From an uncultured Fluviicola sp. (lineage in GTDB: Bacteria; Bacteroidota; Bacteroidia; Flavobacteriales; Crocinitomicaceae): a stretch of 64,000 nucleotides of DNA. The stretch is from positions 32,304 through 96,303 of the forward strand of contig NZ_CAMLDC010000019.1 of NCBI RefSeq assembly GCF_946478805.1, written 5' to 3'. The translations under genes were made by a program, and so were the position numbers. Positions 8,198-17,353 of the stretch are shown in pieces. The notes beneath the pieces are model-generated. The model was not told where the DNA came from, did not search any database, and saw only the letters and a list, made by a program, of their open reading frames with translations. Each line of letters starts with the position of its first letter. Within the stretch, counting starts at the first letter, position 1.

Positions 8198-9223
8198 TTA
8201 CTTTTTGGAAAGTAAAAAAGTTAGGGTTAGACCATGCTGACTGCCTGCAGCGGAATAGATATACCACCCGTAATCAATGCTGAAACGCTTGAATGCCATT
8301 CCTGCTCCAAAACTGAATCCTGCCAGGCCACCTCTACCTACGATGGCCAGTTCTTTTCGTCGTTGATAATCAAAGGCAGTCCGTATCTGGATCTTCTTTC
8401 CGATCAGAACTTCCAATTGCAGTTTACCATGTCGGGCAAGGTTATCAAAGAACCCGGATTTTTTAACTTGAATGGTATCGCCGGTTAATGGGTCTACCCG
8501 TGCTTTCGCATTGGGATCTACATAGGAAAGATTCCATTGTTGTAAATGTTGGGCGACCAGACTGATTCGAAATGGTGCATGTCTCAATCTGTGTGAAATA
8601 CCTAATTGAACTTCCAAAGGCAAGGGATTTTTTTCTTTTGTATAGCCTTTCCACTGAACTCCCAGGTTTTTGATAACACCCACTATATTCAGATTGCGTG
8701 CTGAATCCCGGTAAAGTCCGGCAATGTCCAGGCACGTTCCAAAAGCAGTATACGAATCCAATTGGGAATAGAGGATATTCAATGTTGCTCCGACCGACAT
8801 CCGTTCATTAAAGGAATGCTGTGCACTTGCTCCTAAAATAAAATCACCGGGTGAAAATGTTCCCAGGTTGGTTCCATCAATATCCGTGCGTTTCATTTTT
8901 CCGTAAGAAGAGTAGCGGAAATTCAGCATTCCCATTGTGTTTCTTATCTTTCGTGCATATGTCAATGCTCCGGTATTCACACCGCTTGTCATGATGGATT
9001 GATTGAACCCGAATCTTCCGTGCATTTGGTAATTCAGGATTGCCGGGTTATTCAATCCGAGGTTCAGATCATTATCATAAATGGTGATTGCATCGCCGCC
9101 CAGTCCCATTGTCCGTGCATTATACTGGGAATTCAGATTCTGAAATGAATGAATCCCGCCTGTTTGTGCAACAGCTATAAATGGAACCGTAATAAGTAAT
9201 ATGAGCGCCAGTTTAAATTTCAT
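8198..9223 (-). CDS. porQ: Type IX secretion system protein PorQ
   Basis: Predicted outer-membrane beta-barrel component of the T9SS attachment complex. It is about 341 residues with a signal peptide ending in AVAQ. The family signature follows at once: GGIHSFQNLNSQYNARTMGLGGDAITIYDNDLN in the sequence, then NNPAILN and repeated barrel strands. PorQ proteins are PorV-like and this length is typical. The chosen ATG is preceded by a possible TTG three codons upstream, which is less likely. It is 15 nt downstream of the phosphodiesterase gene and co-oriented with it, so probably co-transcribed. Confidence 0.88.
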   Translation of the reverse strand: MKFKLALILLITVPFIAVAQTGGIHSFQNLNSQYNARTMGLGGDAITIYDNDLNLGLNNPAILNYQMHGRFGFNQSIMTSGVNTGALTYARKIRNTMGMLNFRYSSYGKMKRTDIDGTNLGTFSPGDFILGASAQHSFNERMSVGATLNILYSQLDSYTAFGTCLDIAGLYRDSARNLNIVGVIKNLGVQWKGYTKEKNPLPLEVQLGISHRLRHAPFRISLVAQHLQQWNLSYVDPNAKARVDPLTGDTIQVKKSGFFDNLARHGKLQLEVLIGKKIQIRTAFDYQRRKELAIVGRGGLAGFSFGAGMAFKRFSIDYGWYIYSAAGSQHGLTLTFLLSKK

Positions 9224-9238
9224 ATGTGGCAATAACGT

Positions 9239-9760
9239 TTAAATTTTGTCTTCATTGTTCAGGTTCGATCTTTTTCCGAATTCAATCACTTCCATTTGTT
9301 CGATTTTCGTCCCGTTTATCTGGAATCGAAGTGCAGTTTGCATGGTGTGAAATCCTTTGTTTCCGCATGCCCCGGGGTTTAGCCAAAGCAGATTCTTGCT
9401 TTTGTCCTGCTGAACCAACAATATATGTGAATGTCCACAGATAAAGATATTCGGCTTCGTTTCACGGATGAAATCCACTGCATTCTTACTATATCTTCCG
9501 GGTCTTCCGGCTATATGGGTCATGGAAACAGAAAGTCCTTCAATGTGAAAGTTCAGGTATTCCGGGAATTCAGAACGAATTTTCGTGTCATCGATATTTC
9601 CATAAACAGCTCGTAACGGTTTGAAGGTTTTTAACCGATCGGTAACATCCAGGCTTCCGATATCTCCGGCGTGCCATATTTCATCCACATCTTTGAATAA
9701 TTCAAAAACGCGTTCCGGAAGAAATCCATGGGTGTCGGATAGTAAGCCAATTTTTACCAT
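9239..9760 (-). CDS. YfcE/MJ0936-family metallophosphodiesterase
   Basis: Cytosolic calcineurin-like phosphoesterase of 173 residues. All metal-binding motifs are present in order: SDTHG (8-12), WHAGDIG (about 30-36), VYGNID (about 53-58), MTHIAG (about 80-85) and CGHSH (about 108-112). The size fits the small YfcE-type phosphodiesterases. The physiological substrate is not known. It is the first gene of a probable two-gene unit with porQ. Confidence 0.88.
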   Translation of the reverse strand: MVKIGLLSDTHGFLPERVFELFKDVDEIWHAGDIGSLDVTDRLKTFKPLRAVYGNIDDTKIRSEFPEYLNFHIEGLSVSMTHIAGRPGRYSKNAVDFIRETKPNIFICGHSHILLVQQDKSKNLLWLNPGACGNKGFHTMQTALRFQINGTKIEQMEVIEFGKRSNLNNEDKI

Positions 9761-9798
9761 AAACTGAATCGAATACCTACAAAACTAAACATTTTAAG

Positions 9799-9905
9799 AA
9801 ATTGAAAATTGAAAATGGAGAATTGAAAAGGATGATTCACCTTAGTTAATTCGTGATTTACTCCTTTTAATAGATAAGAATCTCACTTTTTACTTTTCAA
9901 TTCTT
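9799..9905. repeat. Inverted pair of AATTGAAAA-type repeats (family A, copy 2)
   Basis: The left arm is AATTGAAAATTGAAAATGG followed by AGAATTGAAAAGG. The right arm is its inverted counterpart, ACTTTTTACTTTTCAATTC. The pair lies between two divergent genes. Confidence 0.7.
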
Positions 9906-9919
9906 TGTTTGACAAACTA

Positions 9920-9952
9920 ATTCGCATTTCGGCATTCGTAATTCGCAATTAA
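9920..9952. repeat. Short ATTCGTAATT-type repeat (family B, degenerate copy)
   Basis: Successive degenerate 7-nt units, ATTCGCA, TTTCGGC, ATTCGTA and ATTCGCA, directly follow the family A element and precede the pdhA promoter region. Confidence 0.5.
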
Positions 9953-9968
9953 ATGCGGACTTCTTTCT

Positions 9969-9976
9969 ATATTTGT
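9969..9976 (+). promoter_or_regulatory. -7 promoter box of the pdhA-pdhC operon (TATATTTG)
   Basis: TATATTTG fits the TAnnTTTG consensus and is 27 nt before the pdhA ATG. A good -33 element is not visible at the expected distance. Confidence 0.4.
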
Positions 9977-10003
9977 CCGTTAAACAAACAAAAATTGGTA
10001 AGC

Positions 10004-11056
10004 ATGGCTACGAAAACAGCTTCAAAACCATCAAAAACAACAAATAAAAGTGCACTGAAAAGTGCCTCTAAATTTTCAAAAGAAACGTATATCAAATGGT
10101 ATAAGGATATGCTATTGATGCGTCGTTTTGAAGAGAAGGCAGGACAATTGTACATCCAACAGAAGTTCGGTGGGTTTTGTCACTTATATATAGGTCAGGA
10201 AGCAATCGTTGCAGGAACTGTCAGTGCGTCAAGGCCAACTGATTCCCATATGACTGCTTACCGCGATCACGCACATCCGATCGGATTAGGAACAGATGTC
10301 CGTGTGTTGATGGCTGAATTATATGGTCGTTCGACAGGTTGTTCGAAAGGAAAGGGTGGATCAATGCACTTCTTCGATAAGTCGAAAAACTTCATGGGAG
10401 GACACGGAATCGTTGGAGCTCAGATTCCAATGGGTACCGGCGTTGCTTTTGCTGAAAAATATAACGGGACGGATAACGTAGTGTTCGTTTCTATGGGTGA
10501 CGGGGCAGTTCGTCAAGGTGCTTTGCATGAAACATTCAATATGGCGATGAACTGGAAATTACCGGTGATCTACATTATTGAGAACAACAATTATGCGATG
10601 GGTACTTCTGTTGAGCGTACAACAAACGTAACAGACTTGTCTAAAATCGGTGATTCATACGAAATGCCTTCGAAATCGGTAGATGGAATGTCTCCTGAAG
10701 CAGTTCATGAAGCAATCGAAGAGGCTGTTGCGAGAGCAAGAAGAGGGGATGGTCCTACCTTATTGGATATCCGTACTTACCGATACAAAGGGCATTCCAT
10801 GTCGGATCCGCAAAAATACCGCACCAAAGAAGAGGTAGCTGAGTGGATGGAGCAAGATCCGATTGAGCATTGTTTGAAAATGATTCAATCTAATAAATGG
10901 CTGACTGCAAAGGAAATCGAAGAGATCGATGCATGGGTGAAAAATGAAGTGGAGGAATCGGTGAAATTTGCTGAAGAATCTCCTTATCCGGATGCTGATG
11001 ATTTGTATGAAGATATCTACCAGGAACCGAACTACCCTTACATTATTGAATATTAA
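10004..11056 (+). CDS. pdhA: Pyruvate dehydrogenase E1 component, alpha subunit
   Basis: Thiamine-diphosphate-dependent E1 alpha of the pyruvate dehydrogenase complex, which decarboxylates pyruvate and acetylates the E2 lipoyl arm. It has about 350 residues. The TPP/Mg motif GDGAVRQGALHETFNMAMNW...ENNNYAMGT is complete, and the phosphorylation-loop-type sequence YRYKGHSMSDP is present. The N-terminal 30 residues are Lys/Ser/Thr/Ala-rich and low in complexity. The start at ATG (MATKTASK) excludes 17 upstream codons that overlap the promoter region. pdhC follows after 20 nt. The E1 beta gene is not in this window, as is usual in Bacteroidota where pdhB is often elsewhere. Confidence 0.95.
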   Translation: MATKTASKPSKTTNKSALKSASKFSKETYIKWYKDMLLMRRFEEKAGQLYIQQKFGGFCHLYIGQEAIVAGTVSASRPTDSHMTAYRDHAHPIGLGTDVRVLMAELYGRSTGCSKGKGGSMHFFDKSKNFMGGHGIVGAQIPMGTGVAFAEKYNGTDNVVFVSMGDGAVRQGALHETFNMAMNWKLPVIYIIENNNYAMGTSVERTTNVTDLSKIGDSYEMPSKSVDGMSPEAVHEAIEEAVARARRGDGPTLLDIRTYRYKGHSMSDPQKYRTKEEVAEWMEQDPIEHCLKMIQSNKWLTAKEIEEIDAWVKNEVEESVKFAEESPYPDADDLYEDIYQEPNYPYIIEY

Positions 11057-11076
11057 TAGATTATAATAGATCGCAG

Positions 11077-12357
11077 ATGGCTGAAATCATTAACATGCCC
11101 AAATTGAGTGACACCATGACAGAAGGTGTTGTTGCGGAATGGCATAAAAAAGTTGGGGATACTGTAAAGTCAGGTGAATTACTTGCTGAGATTGAAACAG
11201 ATAAGGCAACCTTGGAATTCGAATCGTTTTTTGATGGTGTTTTATTATACATTGGAATCGAAAAAGGAAAACCGGCTCCGGTGAACTCGTTGTTGGCGAT
11301 CATTGGTGAGAAAGGAGAAGATATTTCAGCGTTGGTGGCTTCAGCCGGAAAAACGGACGCTCCTGCCGAGGAAAAGAAAGCAGACAAAAAAGAGGATGCG
11401 GAACCGGTCAAAAAAGAAGAAGTGAAAGTGGAGGAGAAAGCTCCTGCTGCAGTTGCTTCAGCTCCGAAGTCGGCTCCTGCAGTTTCAAACACTTCTTCAA
11501 ACGGACGTATTTTAGCTTCACCGCTTGCTAAGAAATTAGCGGAAGAAAAAGGTGTTGACCTTAGTTTCGTTTCAGGAACAGGTGAAGGTGGCCGAATCAC
11601 AAAAAGAGACGTGGATCATTATGTTCCTTATGATGCGCCTGCAAGACCTACAGGTTCTTCAGGAGCTTCCTTAAGCGAATCGTTTGTGGACGAGCCGATT
11701 TCTCAAATGCGTAAAACCATCGCCCGCCGTTTGGCTGAATCGAAGTTTACGGCTCCGCATTTCTACCTGACAATTTCATTGGATATGGACAATGCGATTG
11801 CAGCACGTAAATCCATGAACAGTCAGGAAGGTGTGAAAGTTTCTTTCAATGATATGGTGATCAAAGCCGTAGCAATGGCGTTGCGCAAACATCCTGCAAT
11901 CAACTCATCCTGGTTGGGTGATGTGATCCGCAGAAACAGCCATATTCACATTGGAGTGGCAGTTGCTGTTGAAGATGGATTATTGGTTCCGGTTGTTCGT
12001 TTTGCAGATAGCAAAGGTTTGACTCAGATCGGAGACGAAGTGAAAGTGTTGGCTCAAAAAGCAAAAGATAAAAAATTACAACCCGCAGAATGGGAAGGAA
12101 ATACCTTTACAATTTCCAATTTGGGAATGTTCGGAATCGAGCAATTCACTGCAATTGTAAATCCACCTGACAGCTGTATCATGGCAATTGGAGGGATTTC
12201 TCAGGAGCCGGTTGTGAAAAATGGACAAGTCGTTCCGGGAAATATCATGAAAGTGACACTTTCTTGTGATCACAGAACGGTAGATGGGGCTACAGGTGCA
12301 GCGTTTTTACAAACGTTTAAGCAGTACATGGAAAACCCGGTAATGATGCTGGTTTAA
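11077..12357 (+). CDS. pdhC: Dihydrolipoamide acetyltransferase (E2) of pyruvate dehydrogenase
   Basis: Core E2 subunit that takes the acetyl group on a lipoyl lysine and transfers it to CoA. It is 426 residues. The lipoyl domain is at 1-80 with the lipoylated lysine in ETDKATLEFES (K43). An Ala/Pro/Lys/Glu-rich linker lies at about 90-140, and the peripheral subunit-binding domain at about 147-190 (ASPLAKKLAEEKGVDLSFV, GEGGRITKRDV). The catalytic domain runs to the end with the DHRTVDG active-site motif near residue 399. Only one lipoyl domain is present. The charged linker gives rise to a long spurious antisense frame. Confidence 0.95.
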   Translation: MAEIINMPKLSDTMTEGVVAEWHKKVGDTVKSGELLAEIETDKATLEFESFFDGVLLYIGIEKGKPAPVNSLLAIIGEKGEDISALVASAGKTDAPAEEKKADKKEDAEPVKKEEVKVEEKAPAAVASAPKSAPAVSNTSSNGRILASPLAKKLAEEKGVDLSFVSGTGEGGRITKRDVDHYVPYDAPARPTGSSGASLSESFVDEPISQMRKTIARRLAESKFTAPHFYLTISLDMDNAIAARKSMNSQEGVKVSFNDMVIKAVAMALRKHPAINSSWLGDVIRRNSHIHIGVAVAVEDGLLVPVVRFADSKGLTQIGDEVKVLAQKAKDKKLQPAEWEGNTFTISNLGMFGIEQFTAIVNPPDSCIMAIGGISQEPVVKNGQVVPGNIMKVTLSCDHRTVDGATGAAFLQTFKQYMENPVMMLV

Positions 12358-12373
12358 AAATGATATATCATTG

Positions 12374-12401
12374 AAACGGCTGCTTTTACAAGTGGCCGTT
12401 T
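12374..12401 (+). terminator. Probable weak terminator after pdhC
   Basis: A 7-bp stem (AAACGGC with GCCGTTT) and a 14-nt loop are followed by a T-rich stretch. It sits between pdhC and the cold-shock gene. Confidence 0.5.
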
Positions 12402-12482
12402 TAATTTTATGCGATTTTTTTTAAATAAATAGTTCGTATTCAATTTATTATTACATCTTTGTTTATCAAATAAAACAAGAAT

Positions 12483-12674
12483 ATGAATAAAGGAACTATT
12501 AAGTTCTTTAATGAAACTAAGGGTTTTGGTTTTGTTAAAGAAGATGAAACTAACAAAGAGTATTTTGTACACGTTTCAGGATTGGTGGACAAAGTAAATG
12601 AAAACGACGCTGTTACATTTGACTTGGAAGAAGGAAGAAAAGGATTAATGGCGGTTAACGTGAAACACGCATAA
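12483..12674 (+). CDS. CspA-family cold-shock protein
   Basis: Small single-domain nucleic-acid-binding protein of 63 residues. The RNP1-type motif KGFGFV and the RNP2-type YFVHVSGL are present, preceded by the standard opening KGTIKFFNETKG. It is an OB-fold RNA chaperone by family. The 80 nt upstream are AT-rich and could be a structured leader, but no clear cold-shock box is visible. The gene is monocistronic, between two terminators. Confidence 0.93.
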   Translation: MNKGTIKFFNETKGFGFVKEDETNKEYFVHVSGLVDKVNENDAVTFDLEEGRKGLMAVNVKHA

Positions 12675-12693
12675 CTATATAGATATTTTCTTT

Positions 12694-12728
12694 AAAAAAC
12701 CTCGCTCAGTATTGAGCGAGGTTTTTTT
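12694..12728 (+). terminator. Rho-independent terminator of the cold-shock gene
   Basis: An 11-bp perfect stem (AACCTCGCTCA with TGAGCGAGGTT) and a GTAT loop are flanked by A- and T-tracts, so it may also terminate the convergent minus-strand gene. Confidence 0.9.
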
Positions 12729-12771
12729 GTTTTTGTTCCAAATCGGATCCTTTAAGTTTTTTGGACTTCGA

Positions 12772-13533
12772 TTAAATTCTTCGGTTAAATCTTCTTCGCT
12801 GCCGGTATGAAAAGCGTTTTTCACCTAAAATCAACAGAACCTTGAGTTTGGGAATCTCGTCCTTATTCACGGTCGATTCGTCCAATTGAATGTAGTAACC
12901 GAAAGCTGCTATATTCTTCTCGGAGAGGTACCTGCTTATTTTTTTTCGGGTGAATTGGGTTCTGATCAGTTGCCGAATTTCTTCGTATGAATAAGCTTCC
13001 AATGGAATTTCTTTCGGTTCGGGATCTTCTTTCGTTGCCTTGGGTTTCGATTTCCCGTCATATAAATTGAAGCCACCATCCGGACCGGATTTATTGTAAT
13101 GAAAATTCCCGGAAGTCTTTTTTATCAAAGGAATTTCAAAGACAACCGATTCAATCAATCCGAAACTGCAACTCGAACCGAAGAATATCCGGCGAATGCG
13201 TTTCTCGAGACTTTTTTTGCGGGATGCCTTGCCCGGCACAAGGGTGTGAATCCGTTTCACGCAAAGCGTCGACAATTGGGTCAGTACCAAACTCTGCTTC
13301 AAGGTATCCACCTTATTCCTGTTTCCTTTTCTGAGTAATTCGTTGATCATCAGTTCCAGTTTCATGGTGGAATCCTGGAAATAATCGTATTTCCCTGAAT
13401 CTGTAAAACCTGACTCAAAAACGACCAAGGAATCTTTTCTGGGCAAGTGATAACGTGCTTCCTGAATAAATTCGGCTTGTGAATAACCCAAGCCGGAAAG
13501 CAGGAGCCATAAAAACAAAAGTTTGCTTTTCAT
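12772..13533 (-). CDS. Secreted protein of unknown function, partner of the LRR protein
   Basis: A 253-residue protein with a signal peptide (MKSKLLFLWLLLSGLGYSQ). The mature chain is strongly basic, with KKSLEKRIRRIFFG in the middle and RQRRRFNRRI at the end, and it has a charged Lys/Pro/Glu patch around 165-180. I recognise no family. It follows the LRR gene with a gap of only 2 nt, so the two are surely co-transcribed and may act together in the envelope. Confidence 0.7.
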   Translation of the reverse strand: MKSKLLFLWLLLSGLGYSQAEFIQEARYHLPRKDSLVVFESGFTDSGKYDYFQDSTMKLELMINELLRKGNRNKVDTLKQSLVLTQLSTLCVKRIHTLVPGKASRKKSLEKRIRRIFFGSSCSFGLIESVVFEIPLIKKTSGNFHYNKSGPDGGFNLYDGKSKPKATKEDPEPKEIPLEAYSYEEIRQLIRTQFTRKKISRYLSEKNIAAFGYYIQLDESTVNKDEIPKLKVLLILGEKRFSYRQRRRFNRRI

Positions 13534-13535
13534 AT

Positions 13536-16046
13536 TCAGATAGATAAAATGGTTTGTGAAATTTCAGCCGGGGTTTTGTCTGTAATGTCAATCAGGATGA
13601 TCTCGGAAACAGTGCCGTCCCTTTTTTGAGGTTTGGAAACGCCGATTTTCTTATCACCGAAGTCAAAGACCAAAATGGTGGATCTAAAGCAACGGATTTT
13701 TGAACTGGCTTGGGTTTCCGTATAGAAATTCATTTTGGGATCAATGGAAATGACCGATTCCGGTACTTTGTGCAACTTACCATCTTGATCCTTTAATTTC
13801 TGACTTGCCGTGACATTAAAATCAGGTCTTTGTCGCTGGAAGAAATCACAATTAATCAATCCGAAAATGCTCAATCCGAAATTCAACCGATTGGGGGCTG
13901 GTTGTTGGTTTATCCCGAACCGAAGTTGATTGATTCGCGCGATTTCCTCGGTAATCAATTTTTGACGGATTGTTTTTTCTGCCAGTTCCAATTGTTCATC
14001 CAGGGTTTTCCAATAGTTCTTTTCCTCTTTTTGGTCACTTGCAAGTGCATATTTGATGGATGATTGGAATTTCTGAGTTTTGCGCTGGATTTTTTGATTG
14101 GTAGTTCCAGCCAAAGCAACCGGCAGGCTCACCGCAGAATCGCGGTACATGAAATGGAGTCTGTAATTGTCATGCATTGGGTCGGGTTCAATGCTCAATT
14201 GATTCATCAAACGCGGAATGAACTTCATGGACCAACCTTTTTTCTTCGATCTTTTCGCGTACCAGCCTTTTGTTTCCCGCTTCATGACTTTAAGCTGTTG
14301 CTTCATTTCTTTGCTCACGATCGTATCGACCACCCAAGTTTGTTTGGTCATCAATTTCCCCAAAGCATTCGTTCGGTTATGTGTCACAACGACAGATGCA
14401 GATGAAGCTGGAACAAATTCTGAATACAAGGAAAGTTGTGTGCGGTCGAAACGTGAGAACTTGGGATAAATCGCAAAAATGCGGTCGTTGTATGTCCGCG
14501 GAATAAGATGCTTCAAATCCAATCGGTTGATAGAATCGATCGCATCCTGGAGACTCGCATTTGAATTGGTGGAATTCACTGTGTCTGAAATGGTATTCCA
14601 TTGCGCTGTTTGTGGATCAAAAGCATATAAACCACCGGGATTTTGAGGCTGTAAGTTTCCGATAGAAGCCTGGATCAGGTTCGCAGGATCAGGTTTTAAA
14701 AGTTCATTGTTCTCACCTTTTGCCTCAAAGCGAAGCATTCCATTCGACGCAAAAATTTCCTGTTTGCTGTTTTGGACAAAAGTCATAGGAATTCCTGCCA
14801 AGGCAGTTTGAATGGGGTCGTCGTAAACTGTCAGGGAAATGTTCACTTTTCCGGTATAGGTATTTCCAGCAGAATCCAGGAACGCATTTTCAGGAATTGC
14901 AAGGGTAACATTCTTCTCAGTAAGTGTGGTTGCAGCATTCGACGGAATTACAAACGCTTTCGCAGGAATCTCGATGATCGGTTGTACCTTGTTGGAAATC
15001 ATATTTTCAGAGACGTCGGAAGTTCCTGTAATGATTTGGGTATTGGGTAACTCCGCTCTTAAGCGTGCAATCTGATCGTCCTTGAAGTTGGAGTTTGAAA
15101 TGTCCAGGACACGCAATTTTTTCAAGGGGTAAAGTTCTGTTATTTGCCAGTCATTTGCAGTGCTAACTATCAATACACTCAAAGATTTCAACTTGTCAAG
15201 TCCGGCCGGAACACCTGAGTTTGTTAGTTCTATTTGAGTGATTGAGTTGAATTGTCTGGCGTTTTGAGGTGAAAGCCAATTGGGGGAATGTCTCAGAGCA
15301 AGCGTTTTGATATTGGAAAAGCGGGTGAAATCTATTTGAGAAGGTTTACTGATATCGGCCAGTTCCAGCCGTTCCAACCTCATTTGGGAAAGCATCTGAA
15401 TGCTTCCGGGAGTCAGTTCATCACCATCCAGCGACAAATCTTTCAAGTGTTTGCTCTCGGCAATACTTAATATGAGATTATTGGTACTCAACCCGGAGTT
15501 TTCAGAAATATCCAGTTTTTCCAATGACCAGAGTGCTCCCAGTTCGTTTGCCTGAAGTTTGATTTCGTTTTTGGATAGATCCAGTTCTTTAAGGTTTGAC
15601 AGGTAACTCATTTCCACCGGAATATCGATCAGGTGATTATCCGAAACGTCCAGACGGATCAGTTGGTGCAAACTTTGAAGTCCCGACCAAATGAAAGAAA
15701 GTTGGTTACTGCTCAGGTCCAATTGTTCCAGGTTGGGAAATGCCGCGCCAATTGCCCCGATTTTCCACGGATTGTATGAAGCATGAGATAAGTTGAGTTC
15801 TTTCAGCGAAGGAATGGATGTGTTGGCAGTCACTTCCATTATCGGGTTATAAGATAAATTCAGGACGCGGAGCGAAGTGAATTGATTAAAGGTTGTATCG
15901 ATCAGTACCATGGGAGAATTCGTCAAGTGAAGTTCTTCTACTTGTTCGGGAGACTTTTTGGCTTCCTCCAACGAATAACAGACTTTGCATTGTGCAACTG
16001 CACTACTTCCAAGAAGTAAAACAATACTTGTAATAACCAGTTTCAT
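13536..16046 (-). CDS. Secreted leucine-rich-repeat protein
   Basis: An 836-residue exported protein. The start is the ATG of MKLVITSIVLLLGSSAVAQ; a longer frame adds 38 residues with no signal-peptide logic. After CKVCYSLEEAKKSPEQV come about a dozen leucine-rich repeats (for example LRVLNLSYNPI, LEQLDLSSNQLSFI, LKELDLSKNEI) up to about residue 340. A beta-sandwich-like region follows (about 360-460; IPENAFLDSAGNTYTGKVNI is typical of Bacteroidota surface proteins), and then a basic region of unknown fold. No T9SS sorting domain is seen at the C-terminus. The role may be binding of protein or glycan partners. Confidence 0.8.
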   Translation of the reverse strand: MKLVITSIVLLLGSSAVAQCKVCYSLEEAKKSPEQVEELHLTNSPMVLIDTTFNQFTSLRVLNLSYNPIMEVTANTSIPSLKELNLSHASYNPWKIGAIGAAFPNLEQLDLSSNQLSFIWSGLQSLHQLIRLDVSDNHLIDIPVEMSYLSNLKELDLSKNEIKLQANELGALWSLEKLDISENSGLSTNNLILSIAESKHLKDLSLDGDELTPGSIQMLSQMRLERLELADISKPSQIDFTRFSNIKTLALRHSPNWLSPQNARQFNSITQIELTNSGVPAGLDKLKSLSVLIVSTANDWQITELYPLKKLRVLDISNSNFKDDQIARLRAELPNTQIITGTSDVSENMISNKVQPIIEIPAKAFVIPSNAATTLTEKNVTLAIPENAFLDSAGNTYTGKVNISLTVYDDPIQTALAGIPMTFVQNSKQEIFASNGMLRFEAKGENNELLKPDPANLIQASIGNLQPQNPGGLYAFDPQTAQWNTISDTVNSTNSNASLQDAIDSINRLDLKHLIPRTYNDRIFAIYPKFSRFDRTQLSLYSEFVPASSASVVVTHNRTNALGKLMTKQTWVVDTIVSKEMKQQLKVMKRETKGWYAKRSKKKGWSMKFIPRLMNQLSIEPDPMHDNYRLHFMYRDSAVSLPVALAGTTNQKIQRKTQKFQSSIKYALASDQKEEKNYWKTLDEQLELAEKTIRQKLITEEIARINQLRFGINQQPAPNRLNFGLSIFGLINCDFFQRQRPDFNVTASQKLKDQDGKLHKVPESVISIDPKMNFYTETQASSKIRCFRSTILVFDFGDKKIGVSKPQKRDGTVSEIILIDITDKTPAEISQTILSI

Positions 16047-16163
16047 GTGAGACCTTTTTAGAGTTAACAGAAACAGATGTTGAAATATTGAATTGGTAAA
16101 CAGTTTTTTTGAAGAAAAAGAATAAAACCGGATATGGAATGAACATCCATCCGATTTCAATGA

Positions 16164-16188
16164 TTAATTCGTTCGTAATTCGTAATTA
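16164..16188. repeat. Short ATTCGTA heptamer repeat (family B)
   Basis: Tandem units of the form TTCGTAA (GTTCGTAATTCGTAATTAT) overlap the stop codon of the PaaY-like gene, giving it its TAA. A fuller array is at 27993. Confidence 0.6.
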
Positions 16189-16785
16189 TCCTTTCTTAAT
16201 TGTCTCCCACGTTTGGTACATTTTTTCCTGGCTCGGTCGGTTTGCTTCTATTTCCTGCAAAGGTTCGCAGGGAATCAGGGTTTCATGACATTCTTTCGGT
16301 AAAGCCTGGTATAAAGCCGTTCCTTTGGTTTTCCAGGCAATCATTTCATCTGAAACTTCCTTGATCACCTTTGCCGGATTTCCTACGACCAGACTTCTTT
16401 TCGGGATTACCGTATTTGCAGGTACAAAACACAAGGCGCCAATGATGCATTCCGCTTCGATTACCACGTCATCCATGATGACAGCATTCATTCCGATCAG
16501 GCAATTTTCACCGATTGTTCCACCATGTACAATCGCTCCGTGGCCAATATGTGCACCTTTCTTCAAAGTAACAGTTGTTCCCGGAAACATATGGATCGTA
16601 CAATTTTCCTGGACATTGCATCCGTCTTCAATGATGATTTGTCCCCAATCGCCCCTGATTGCAGCTCCTGGTCCGATATAGACATTTTCGCCAATGATTA
16701 CATTGCCGGTTACAGCAGCCTTTGGATGAATAAAACTGGATTTTTTAACAACTGGGACAAAGCCATTGAATGAATATACCGCCAT
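16186..16785 (-). CDS. PaaY/CaiE-like gamma-carbonic-anhydrase-family hexapeptide protein
   Basis: A 199-residue left-handed beta-helix protein made of hexapeptide repeats (IGENVYIGPGAAIRG, IGHGAIVHGG, IGENCLIGMNAVIMDDVVI). Three histidines (H65, H82, H87) match the metal ligands of the gamma-carbonic anhydrase fold. The C-terminal extension (YQALPKECHETLIPCEPL) resembles PaaY, a thioesterase linked to phenylacetate breakdown, and CaiE. No paa genes are in the window, so the substrate is open; PaaY-like is a family label and not a pathway claim. Confidence 0.8.
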   Translation of the reverse strand: MAVYSFNGFVPVVKKSSFIHPKAAVTGNVIIGENVYIGPGAAIRGDWGQIIIEDGCNVQENCTIHMFPGTTVTLKKGAHIGHGAIVHGGTIGENCLIGMNAVIMDDVVIEAECIIGALCFVPANTVIPKRSLVVGNPAKVIKEVSDEMIAWKTKGTALYQALPKECHETLIPCEPLQEIEANRPSQEKMYQTWETIKKG

Positions 16786-16827
16786 GAATACCTATTTTTG
16801 GTAAAAATATGAAATCAAAACGGCAAA

Positions 16828-17346
16828 ATGAGTTATTGTGATTATGTTTTAACCAAACCAAAAGACGACCACCATCGTATATATCATGATTTTCATTACG
16901 GCACTCCAATTGAAGATGATAACGAGCTTTTTGGGCGTTTAATCCTTGAAATTAACCAGGCAGGATTGTCTTGGGATATTATTTTGAAGAAGCAAACAAA
17001 CTTTTCTGAAGCTTTTGACGTTTATGATATAAATAAGATTGCTAATTATCAGGAAGATAAAATAAATGAATTGCTACAGAATGCCGGGATAATCAGGAAT
17101 AAACTGAAAATAAATGCCGTGATTTATAATGCGAATCAGGTATTGTTAATACAAAAAGAATTTGGTAGCTTTAAGTTCTGGTTAGACAGTAACTTAGGCA
17201 AGTCAAAAGAGGAGTGGGTGAAATTATTCAAAAAGCATTTTAAATTTGTTGGAGGAGAAATTGTGAACGAGTTTCTAATGAGTACAAGTTATCTTCCGGG
17301 AGCACATCACACAAATTGTTTTAGATATAAGGAATTACAAAAATAG
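16828..17346 (+). CDS. tag: DNA-3-methyladenine glycosylase I
   Basis: Base-excision repair glycosylase of 172 residues that removes 3-methyladenine from alkylated DNA. Tag signatures are present: the N-terminal Cys4 and the His in HDFHYGTP, LILEINQAGLSWDIILKK, and a C-terminal HHTNCFRY whose His/Cys with the N-terminal pair would form the zinc snap. NAGIIRNKLKINAVIYNA matches the helix-hairpin region. The length is slightly short of E. coli Tag, but all zinc ligands appear present. The next gene starts 7 nt after the stop. Confidence 0.9.
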   Translation: MSYCDYVLTKPKDDHHRIYHDFHYGTPIEDDNELFGRLILEINQAGLSWDIILKKQTNFSEAFDVYDINKIANYQEDKINELLQNAGIIRNKLKINAVIYNANQVLLIQKEFGSFKFWLDSNLGKSKEEWVKLFKKHFKFVGGEIVNEFLMSTSYLPGAHHTNCFRYKELQK

Positions 17347-17353
17347 TTGAGTC

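Noticed and set aside
11061..11600. Long antisense frame of 179 codons inside pdhC
   Set aside because: It mirrors the Ala/Pro/Lys/Glu-rich linker and lipoyl domain of pdhC; its Ser/Ala/Phe-rich translation has no domain and pdhC is certain.
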